Below, piece by piece: positions 34,076 through 40,943 of a stretch of 64,000 bases of DNA. The notes under the pieces are model-generated. The model made no database searches. It saw only the letters and a list, made by a program, of their open reading frames with translations, and was not told the DNA's origin. The first letter of the stretch is position 1. Every line of letters begins with the position of its first letter. Origin of the DNA: a bacterium (lineage in GTDB: Bacteria > Zixibacteria > MSB-5A5 > GN15 > FEB-12); contig JAHLKV010000004.1 in NCBI GenBank assembly GCA_020444475.1, forward strand, positions 519,197 to 583,196, read 5' to 3'. The position numbers and the translations under genes are program-made.

Positions 34076-34795
34076 TCAGAGATACCGCTCGCTGAACTCG
34101 GTCACTTCAGCCTTCATCGCCGTTACGCCCTCGGCATAGCCGGCCATGTCGTTGTTGTCGCAGCACTCTTTCATTCTGGCGGCCAGCGTCTGGATCTTCT
34201 GGAACCGCTGTATGATATCTTCCTTGCTCCAGACCAGCATGCCCGGAAGCGTCTCTTCGTTGAGCGAGGCCGCCTTGGTAACCAGCGTCTCGGTCGAGCC
34301 GACAATCCCTTCGGTGTTGTTGGCCGGCAGATGCTCGTCGGTAATCAATCCCAGCGTGACTTTCAGGGCCTCGAATTCTTTGTAATGAACCGGCATCAGC
34401 GCAGCTGCAGTGCGCTCGAACGCGGTGTGCAGATCCGGCATCAATGCGAAGACCGTTTCTTTGTCTCCGGCGGCACAGGCCTCGGCATACTTGTCGACGA
34501 TTTCGCCGAAGTCTACTCGGCATTCGTTGAAGTGTGACTTCTTGATATCACTCTTGAATTCCGGACGCATGGCCTGGATTTCGAGAAACGCCTTCTTGAA
34601 CTCCGGTCCCGCCGCGATCAACGCGTCATAGTCTTCGTCCGGATAGGCGTGATGCCAGGCTGGCGCGATCACATGATGAAACGTCTCGAATGCCCCGTGC
34701 CCCTGTTCGGCCGCGGCGTCACCCGGACACTGGGCCATCACCCCGCCGGCCCACACCAGCAGCGTCGCCGCAAACAATACCCCAACCGATCTCAT
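34076..34795 (-). CDS. Secreted helical protein of unknown function
   Basis: A 239-residue exported protein. The ATG at 34795 was chosen because it follows GAGGAG and begins directly with a signal peptide (MRSVGVLFAATLLVWAGGVMA). The mature part is strongly alpha-helical, with three widely spaced Cys residues after the signal (NECRVD, EACAAG, KECCDN) and several His residues near the mature N-terminus (HGAFETFHHVIAPAWHHAYPDEDY). That pattern could bind a metal, but no haem CXXCH motif exists. I do not recognise a named family. It lies 37 bases downstream of the FAD oxidoreductase and is probably cotranscribed. Confidence 0.7.
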   Translation of the reverse strand: MRSVGVLFAATLLVWAGGVMAQCPGDAAAEQGHGAFETFHHVIAPAWHHAYPDEDYDALIAAGPEFKKAFLEIQAMRPEFKSDIKKSHFNECRVDFGEIVDKYAEACAAGDKETVFALMPDLHTAFERTAAALMPVHYKEFEALKVTLGLITDEHLPANNTEGIVGSTETLVTKAASLNEETLPGMLVWSKEDIIQRFQKIQTLAARMKECCDNNDMAGYAEGVTAMKAEVTEFSERYL

Positions 34796-34832
34796 ACGTG
34801 CTCCTCTGTGAATGAGAGAATGAAACCCAACG

Positions 34833-35981
34833 CTATATGACATTTTGTTCTTCGACCAACTCGCCCTTGCTGAACCGTTCGGGCGAAAGGTCGGATATGT
34901 CGATAGACAGCTTCCGGCCCATGATCATCTCCATGCTCACGATTCCCGCCGATGGTGCGTGCATGAAGCCATGCCCCGAAAAGCCCGTCACGTGGAACAT
35001 CCCCTCGACCGACGGCTCCCAGCCGATTACCGCTCGATGGTCAGGGGTGGTCTCATACAGCCCCGTCCACTGGTTGGCCACCTCAGCGGTCTCCAACTGC
35101 GGGATGCGGTCCAGCGCCCGCTCGAGGATTCCGTCGGTGTAGTCCGGCAGGATCGAGCAATCGAACGTCGATTCGGAGTCCTTGTTGGCCCAGCCGAGCA
35201 GGATGCCCTTCGACTCCTTGTGGCAGTACAGCCCCGAAGCGACATCGACTACCATCGGGAAATACGGCTCCATGAAGTCAAGCTCGGCGGTGGTGACGCA
35301 CTGGCGCGGGTACGGCTTCACCTTCAGATCGGCGCCGACCATTTTCGCAATCAAACCCGACCACGCCCCGGCGGCGTTGACAACCAGCGGCGTTGCGATA
35401 TCACCTTTCGATGTTCGGACCCGGGTGATCTTCCCTGATTCCACGTCGATACCCGTCACATCCGCCTCGACATTCAGCTCGACCCCGTGCTCGCGGGCGG
35501 CATGCTCGTAGCCGGAAAGAAACTCGGCCGGATCTCCCAATCCGTCGTCATGGCAAAACGTCGCCAGCTTAATATCATCAATCCGCACGTGCGGCGCGTA
35601 CTTGCCGATCTGGCCCGGCTCCAGCAACTCGGCTTTCAGACCGAGGGAGAGTTGAAGCTCGTACGCTTTGCGGAACAGCTCGATATCCTTGTCCCGCGAC
35701 AGCAAAAACATGTAACCAACCTGGTCGTAAAGGGCGTCATGCCCGGTCTCTTCCTTGAAGTTGGCGAAAATCTTCTCCGCCAGCATCGACATCTCGATAT
35801 TGACTTTCGTCGTAAACTGGGCCCGAATACCGCCCGCGGCTTTCGAAGTCGACCCCGATCCGAAAAAGCGTTCCTTTTCCAGAACGACAATGTTACCAAA
35901 CTTCTCACGAGCGAGATAGAAAGCGGTCGCCATCCCGATGATGCCACCGCCGATTACAACGGCATCAGCTGTCTGTCTCAT
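34833..35981 (-). CDS. FAD-dependent oxidoreductase of the DAO / sarcosine-oxidase-beta family
   Basis: A 382-residue flavoprotein. The dinucleotide-binding motif VVIGGGIIGMATAFYLAR spans residues 8-25, followed by the acidic VLEKE and the GSTSKAAGGIRAQF segment typical of sarcosine-oxidase beta and related amine-oxidising flavoproteins. The C-terminal GLYETTPDHRAVIGW and VTGFSGHGFMHAPSAG close the FAD site. Likely reaction: oxidation of an N-methylated or cyclic amino acid (sarcosine, proline, glycine type), with electrons passed to O2 or a membrane carrier. Partner subunits of heterotetrameric sarcosine oxidase are absent here. The substrate is not determinable from sequence. Confidence 0.85.
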   Translation of the reverse strand: MRQTADAVVIGGGIIGMATAFYLAREKFGNIVVLEKERFFGSGSTSKAAGGIRAQFTTKVNIEMSMLAEKIFANFKEETGHDALYDQVGYMFLLSRDKDIELFRKAYELQLSLGLKAELLEPGQIGKYAPHVRIDDIKLATFCHDDGLGDPAEFLSGYEHAAREHGVELNVEADVTGIDVESGKITRVRTSKGDIATPLVVNAAGAWSGLIAKMVGADLKVKPYPRQCVTTAELDFMEPYFPMVVDVASGLYCHKESKGILLGWANKDSESTFDCSILPDYTDGILERALDRIPQLETAEVANQWTGLYETTPDHRAVIGWEPSVEGMFHVTGFSGHGFMHAPSAGIVSMEMIMGRKLSIDISDLSPERFSKGELVEEQNVI

Positions 35982-36154
35982 AAATCACCAACCCCTTGGG
36001 CTAAACGCAATCGAAGGCACGTGAACTTTTTCACGAAACTGCCGCCCCAAAAGTAACACATACGGCTAACAAGTCAAGTCCGATCCACTTACCTCGGAAA
36101 CCGCCCCCCGACATTCTGTTTTTTAGGCTTGTCATATGAACAAAAGAGGCTACA

Positions 36155-37909
36155 TTGCCCACTGCCGCTATGAAAATCAAGGCGTTACAGCTTTCGCAGA
36201 CGAACTTCCTGATCCTGCTGTCTTTGATAGTGGGGACGGCGACCGGCCTGGGGGCCTACGGCTTCCGGGTTCTGATCGAATACTGCAACCACCTCTTTTT
36301 CGGCATGACCGACCAGATCCTGACCACCAGCGTGGCCGGAGACCTGTTTGGCGGTATCAAATGGTGGCTCCCGCTCATTCCGATGGCGGGCGGCTTGCTG
36401 GTCGGTCCGATCGTCTACAAATTCGCCTCGGAGGCCAAAGGGCATGGCGTTCCGGAGGTCATGAACTCCGTTGCCCGCCTCGGCGGCATCATTCGGCCCC
36501 GCGTGGCGGCCGCCAAGACCATCGCCTCGGCCATATGTATCGGATCCGGCGGCTCGGCCGGCCGCGAGGGACCGATCGTCCAGATTGGCGCCGCCATCGG
36601 CTCCACCATCGGTCAGTGGTTCCGGCTGTCCGGCAACCGCGTGAAAGTCTTGGTCGGCGCCGGTGCGGCGGCGGGTATCTCCGCCGTGTTTAACGCCCCG
36701 ATCGCCGGCGTCATCTTCGCCCTCGAAATCATTCTCGGCGATTTCGCCGTCAAAACCTTCTCACCGGTTCTGCTGGCCTCGGTTGTTTCGTCGCTCATCA
36801 CCTGGTCGCTGGTCGGCAACAGCCCGGCCTTCACCGTCCCCGGCTACTCGCTGGTCTCGGCCTGGGAGGTGCTGCTTTATGTCGTGATGGGAGCCGCCAT
36901 CGGCGCCCTGGCGGTGGGGTTCACGAGGCTGCTCGATTGGGTCGAAGACCTATTCGACGGCCTGAAAGTACCGAACCTCCTGAAGCCCGCCATCGGCGGA
37001 TTGCTGCTGGGGCTTATCGCCATCATCTACCCGCAGGTTCTCGCCGACGGCTACCAGACGATCAGTCTCACCCTGCACGGACAGCTCTCGGTCTGGCTTC
37101 TGGTCATCCTGATAGCGATGAAACTCCTCGCCACCTGCTTCACGCTCGGTTCCGGCAACTCCGGCGGCATATTCGCTCCTTCACTGTTCATGGGAGCCGT
37201 CAGCGGCGGCGCCTTCGGTTTTCTTGTCAATTACCTGTTTCCGGGATCATGCGCCACCCCCGGCGCCTATGCGCTGGTCGGCATGGCCGGGATGGTCGCC
37301 GGCGCCACTCATGCCCCGATGACCGCCATGCTGATCATATTCGAGATGACCCGCGACTACCGCATCATCCTTCCGCTCATGGTCACGGTCGTCATCTCAA
37401 CCCTCGTCGCCGGGCGCCTCTATCCGCAGTCGATCTACACCATCAAGCTGTTCAAGCGCGGTATCGATCTGAAGGGCGGTAAAGACGTCAACATCCTGCG
37501 CTCGCACCGCGTCTCCGAAGTCATGGACAAGAATTTCGAGGCTATCCCGACCGCCATGCCGCTGGTCGATATCTTCCGCCATCTCGAAGAGTCCCGCGAG
37601 TCATATTTCGTGGTCGAAGATCGCGCCGGGGATTTGCGCGGCGTCATTTCCTTCCAGGACCTGCGTGCCCATCTCAGCCATCACGAGCTGGACAACCTGG
37701 TGGTCGCGGCTGACCTGGTCGCCCCCGGAACCGTTACGCTTTTCGACGACGACGACCTCAGTGTCGCCCAGGAAATCTTCGGTCAGCGCGACTACGCACT
37801 CGTTCCCGTAGTGACCCGCTCAGCGCCGAAAAAGATCATCGGGGTCGTCCGGCGCAGCGACCTGGTCGATTACTACAACAAGCGCCTCATCGATACCCTT
37901 CGTAACTAG
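36155..37909 (+). CDS. ClC-family chloride channel/transporter with C-terminal CBS domains
   Basis: A 584-residue membrane protein with the ClC anion motifs: GHGVPEV near residue 97 (variant of GSGIPEV), GREGP at 136-140 with the gating glutamate Glu138, and GNSGGIFAPSLFMG near 338-351. The gating Glu suggests a proton-coupled exchanger or gated channel rather than a passive pore. Residues about 455-580 form two CBS domains, which often sense adenine nucleotides. A TTG start at 36155 has GAGG six bases upstream; the next ATG at 36170 has no ribosome binding site. It is transcribed divergently from the FAD oxidoreductase. Confidence 0.92.
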   Translation: MPTAAMKIKALQLSQTNFLILLSLIVGTATGLGAYGFRVLIEYCNHLFFGMTDQILTTSVAGDLFGGIKWWLPLIPMAGGLLVGPIVYKFASEAKGHGVPEVMNSVARLGGIIRPRVAAAKTIASAICIGSGGSAGREGPIVQIGAAIGSTIGQWFRLSGNRVKVLVGAGAAAGISAVFNAPIAGVIFALEIILGDFAVKTFSPVLLASVVSSLITWSLVGNSPAFTVPGYSLVSAWEVLLYVVMGAAIGALAVGFTRLLDWVEDLFDGLKVPNLLKPAIGGLLLGLIAIIYPQVLADGYQTISLTLHGQLSVWLLVILIAMKLLATCFTLGSGNSGGIFAPSLFMGAVSGGAFGFLVNYLFPGSCATPGAYALVGMAGMVAGATHAPMTAMLIIFEMTRDYRIILPLMVTVVISTLVAGRLYPQSIYTIKLFKRGIDLKGGKDVNILRSHRVSEVMDKNFEAIPTAMPLVDIFRHLEESRESYFVVEDRAGDLRGVISFQDLRAHLSHHELDNLVVAADLVAPGTVTLFDDDDLSVAQEIFGQRDYALVPVVTRSAPKKIIGVVRRSDLVDYYNKRLIDTLRN

Positions 37910-37972
37910 ACGATCCACACAGCGCCGCTCGATCCGCTTGCTGTTGAGCGAGTCCTCGCGTACTTTCCCCCT

Positions 37973-40285
37973 ATGTCCGAGTACGCCAGGCTTCGCAGCG
38001 ATCTGATTGAGTCCCCGTCCGAGATCGAAGGGGAGACCCTCTATACGATCAAGGACCCGGTTACCGGCCGCTTCTTCCGCCTCCGGGCGCCCGAGCACTG
38101 GCTTATCCATCAGCTCGACGGTGTCCGGTCCCCGGAACAGGTTGCCTCGCTCTTCAACGACAAATTCGGCGCCAAGCTCGGGGCTGCCGAAGTCGAGCAG
38201 TTCATCGCTGTGCTCGGCGGGCTGTTTTTTCTCGAGGACCAGCGCTCCGAGCAGGAGCTGGCCCGTGCCTCGGGGAAAGCCTTTGCCGCGAAAACGCTGT
38301 TCGGCCGCCTGCTGTATTTCAGGTTCAAGGCGTTTAAGCCGGGCCGCTTCCTCGACCGCCTGGCCGATTGGTACCGACCGTTCCACCGCCCGCTCTGGTT
38401 CCTGCTCGCGTCGGCCGTGATCCTGTTCGGATTCGGCGTCATGTTCGCCAACGCTCGGGAGTTTGTCACCATCAATGTCGATGGGTTGCTGACGGTCGGC
38501 CGGGTGCTGACCATCATGGCATCACTCTTCATTCTGATCGTCTGCCACGAATTCGCCCACGCCCTGGCCTGCCGCTACTACGGCGGCAGCATTCGCGAAA
38601 TGGGTTTCATGCTCATGTACTTCCAGCCCTGCTTCTACTGCGATGTCTCCGACGCCTGGCTGTTCCCGAAGAAATCCCACCGCATGATTGTCACCCTCGC
38701 CGGACCGTTTTTCCAGCTGCTGCTCACGGCGCTGGCCGTCCTGGTCTGGCGGGTAACCGTACCGGGGACACTGATCAGTGAGGTATCGAGAATCATTGTG
38801 ATCGTGAGCTCCTTCAGCTACCTGTTCAATTTCAACCCCCTGATCAAGCTGGACGGGTATTACCTGCTCTCGGACTCGCTGGAGATATCCAATCTCCGCT
38901 CCAAGTCATTCGCCTACTTCTCGAATGTCATCAAGCGAATTGTCCTCGGCTGGGACGAACCGGCCATGGCGGTCACACCACGCGAGCGCCGAATCTACCT
39001 TTCGTATGCCGTTCTTGCGCTTGTCTACTCCGGCTTCCTAATCGGGATCGCCGTCTACCTGCTGGGATGGATTCTTATCGGCGCCTGGGGCGGAGCAGGT
39101 TTGCTGTTGTTAGCCGCCGTTGTGTTGTATATCTTGCGTCAGCAGATAGTCGACGTTGCGAAGGGACTCGTCACTCACATTCGATTTATGCGGAAATTAC
39201 TCTCTCAGCCGATCCGGCTGACCATCCATATCATCGTTCTCGCAGCCCTTCTCGTGCTGCTGATCTGGGTGCCGTTTCCATACCGGGTGTCGGGCGAGGT
39301 CTCCGTGCGACCGATCGCCACTTACCAGTTGTCGATGACCGAATACGGTCTGATCGAAGGGAGCCTGAGGAAGGGCGGTTTCAACCCCGACCAGAAGTTC
39401 TCAATCCTCCAGATGAACAATGCCGAGATGGGCGTGCTCGAACTGGTGCCAATCGTGAAGGACGGTCAGGTTGTCATGGAGAACGACACCATCGCCATGT
39501 TGACCTCCAACCAGGTCGTACAGGAGATATCCTCGGCTGAGGCGGAGCTCGGCCGGCTGCAGGGCGAACTCGACTTGCTTCGCGCGCCACCCAAGAAAGA
39601 GCAGGTGCAGGAGGCCGAGTCGGAACTGGCCGCCGCCCGCGCTGACTACGAAAAGAGGCGCAGCGACGTACAGCGGGCCGAGGAGCTCTTCCGCAAAAAC
39701 CTCATCTCCTCCGAAGAACTGGAGAACAAGCGTTCGACGATGAAGATCGCTTTGGCCGACTGGCAGAAGCTGGGTTCGTCGCTTGATCTGCTCAAGTCGC
39801 CTCCACGCCCCGAAGAAGAGACCGTGCTGGTCCGTTCGATCGACAAGCAGAAGGCGCGTTTGCAGTTCCTCCGCTCGCAGGGTGACGCTCAGGTGATCCT
39901 CGCGCCGTTCTCCGGAGTCGTTTCACGCAATCCCAACGATGCCACAATCATGTCGGTGATCGACGACAACCCGATCGAATTGCTGGTCCCGGTCAATGAC
40001 TTCGACATCTCTCGCGTTAACGTCGATCAGGTAGTGAAGCTAAAGGTGCGTTCGTATCCACACCGTGTGTTTGAAGGGAGGGTGGTACGTGTTCCCGAAG
40101 CGGCGACCGTGGTCGATGATCACCAGTACTTCCCGGTGACGGTTGTCGTTGACAACTCCGATGGTGCTCTGGCCGACGGTATGACCGGCTATGCGAAGAT
40201 AGAGACCGGGAAGACTTCGTTGCTCGGACTGCTCTACTACAAGTTTCTTTCGAAAATCCGGGTCGAATTCTGGTCCTGGTGGTAG
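37973..40285 (+). CDS. PqqD-like / M50 metallopeptidase / HlyD fusion protein
   Basis: A 770-residue inner-membrane protein with three modules. Residues about 15-90 resemble PqqD, the winged-helix RiPP-recognition fold (IKDPVTGRFFRLRAPEHWLIHQLDG). Residues about 140-430 are an M50 site-2-type intramembrane peptidase with HEFAH at 192-196 and the second-site motif NPLIKLDGYY near 288-297. Residues about 435-770 are a HlyD-type periplasmic adaptor with a coiled coil near 515-620 and lipoyl/barrel segments. Related proteins are annotated as peptide zinc metalloproteases next to small peptide genes. A 24-codon peptide gene lies 266 bases downstream. Processing and export of that peptide is an inference. 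Confidence 0.88.
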   Translation: MSEYARLRSDLIESPSEIEGETLYTIKDPVTGRFFRLRAPEHWLIHQLDGVRSPEQVASLFNDKFGAKLGAAEVEQFIAVLGGLFFLEDQRSEQELARASGKAFAAKTLFGRLLYFRFKAFKPGRFLDRLADWYRPFHRPLWFLLASAVILFGFGVMFANAREFVTINVDGLLTVGRVLTIMASLFILIVCHEFAHALACRYYGGSIREMGFMLMYFQPCFYCDVSDAWLFPKKSHRMIVTLAGPFFQLLLTALAVLVWRVTVPGTLISEVSRIIVIVSSFSYLFNFNPLIKLDGYYLLSDSLEISNLRSKSFAYFSNVIKRIVLGWDEPAMAVTPRERRIYLSYAVLALVYSGFLIGIAVYLLGWILIGAWGGAGLLLLAAVVLYILRQQIVDVAKGLVTHIRFMRKLLSQPIRLTIHIIVLAALLVLLIWVPFPYRVSGEVSVRPIATYQLSMTEYGLIEGSLRKGGFNPDQKFSILQMNNAEMGVLELVPIVKDGQVVMENDTIAMLTSNQVVQEISSAEAELGRLQGELDLLRAPPKKEQVQEAESELAAARADYEKRRSDVQRAEELFRKNLISSEELENKRSTMKIALADWQKLGSSLDLLKSPPRPEEETVLVRSIDKQKARLQFLRSQGDAQVILAPFSGVVSRNPNDATIMSVIDDNPIELLVPVNDFDISRVNVDQVVKLKVRSYPHRVFEGRVVRVPEAATVVDDHQYFPVTVVVDNSDGALADGMTGYAKIETGKTSLLGLLYYKFLSKIRVEFWSWW

Positions 40286-40307
40286 TGGGAAAAGATTTCC
40301 CGTTAGT

Positions 40308-40330
40308 GTGTGACGGGCCTTGTGTCACAC
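40308..40330. other. Inverted repeat downstream of the M50-HlyD gene
   Basis: Seven-base arms GTGTGAC (40308-40314) and GTCACAC (40324-40330) around a nine-base loop, 20 bases after the stop codon. A smaller hairpin (GGGAAA / TTTCCC, 40287-40301) precedes it. Neither is followed by a T-run, so termination is uncertain. The GTGTGAC arms could equally be an operator half-site pair for the promoter at 40427. Confidence 0.4.
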
Positions 40331-40426
40331 GGCTATGCCATTGTGATATAACAGGTAATACGTGACACTGGGTTGTCGCATTCAAGGCTTCGAAGATCCG
40401 GTAATCCCCCCTCTGCGGTTTGCTCC

Positions 40427-40454
40427 TTGACAAAAAGTCGTTGTGCCATATTTT
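40427..40454 (+). promoter_or_regulatory. Predicted sigma-70-type promoter of the small peptide gene
   Basis: A perfect TTGACA at 40427-40432 and TATTTT at 40449-40454, spaced by 16 bases, lie about 95 bases before the 24-codon frame. With the terminator at 40855-40882 this defines an independent transcript of roughly 420 bases in an otherwise geneless 650-base interval. Confidence 0.65.
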
Positions 40455-40550
40455 ATTAGCACGTTATGTCATTCCGTGCGGCCCCTCATTGTCGCACCCC
40501 GCGGCCATAGGATGCCGAAAACCGTAAACCTTCAAGCAGGGGAGTGATCC

Positions 40551-40625
40551 ATGGATTACAAACTCAGTGTCGAAGTCCTGGAAGCTCGCATTGCTCCGAT
40601 TCCGTGGAGCCTCGGCGGTCAGTAA
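40551..40625 (+). CDS. 24-residue peptide with LEARIAP motif, candidate precursor peptide
   Basis: ATG 40551 has a strong AGGGGAG six bases upstream. The 24-residue product begins MDYKLSVE, carries LEARIAP at residues 10-16 and ends WSLGGQ before TAA. The L-E-x-R-I-A-P pattern recalls short motifs near the N-termini of surface proteins in planctomycete/verrucomicrobial groups, but I know of no defined function for it. Its own promoter, good ribosome binding site and terminator argue that it is real. The PqqD-M50-HlyD gene just upstream suggests the peptide is recognised, cleaved and exported by that protein. Chance occurrence cannot be excluded at this length. Confidence 0.6.
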   Translation: MDYKLSVEVLEARIAPIPWSLGGQ

Positions 40626-40854
40626 GCCGATACGCTTCGCGAAACGGACGTAATGACGTCCATCGAAACTGCCTTTACATCGTAGCGTGGACATCACATG
40701 TTTAAACGAAGTGACAAGTTCCTTCGCCCTGCAGGCGATTTCTTCCTTCCTCCAATGCGGGTAGATTTCGTTAGGGGTGATGTGTGCGTACTACCTGTGA
40801 ACGGCAGGACCTGAGCGATCAGGATTCGATTCGACTGGCACAGACTTTGTGCAG
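40626..40854 (+). other. Structured 3' untranslated region or small RNA segment
   Basis: Between the peptide stop and the terminator there are several compact hairpins: GGACGT-AATG-ACGTCC (40646-40661), CCTGA-GCGA-TCAGG with a GNRA tetraloop (40810-40823) and GCACA-GACTT-TGTGC (40838-40852). A 38-codon frame (40698-40814) is present but has a weak ribosome binding site and no recognisable similarity, so I do not call it a gene. The stretch could be a regulatory 3' region or a distinct small RNA. Confidence 0.45.
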
Positions 40855-40882
40855 GGCGGGAGTTTACTCCCGCCTTTTTTTT
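40855..40882 (+). terminator. Rho-independent terminator of the small peptide transcript
   Basis: GGCGGGAG pairs with CTCCCGCC around a four-base loop (40855-40874), followed by eight T residues on the plus strand. It is a textbook intrinsic terminator. The opposite strand lacks a T-run after the stem, so it serves only the rightward transcript. Confidence 0.9.
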
Positions 40883-40943
40883 GCGTCCCGAAATCAGACT
40901 GCTGTGTGGCCGTTTTTTTGAGTGAGGGAAGTTGTCGACCGAT

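Noticed and set aside
36155..36693. Alternative plus-strand frame at the start of the ClC gene
   Set aside because: An overlapping frame at 36136-36693 is arginine-rich and lacks motifs, while the ClC frame carries GREGP and the CBS domains.
40698..40814. 38-codon frame after the LEARIAP peptide
   Set aside because: Weak ribosome binding site, no recognisable motif, and it covers hairpin-forming DNA. Mentioned under the structured region but not called as a gene.
40427..40882. tmRNA as an explanation for a ~0.4-kb RNA containing a short peptide frame
   Set aside because: The ends do not resemble the tRNA-like acceptor of tmRNA and no CCA end or alanine-rich tag is present.
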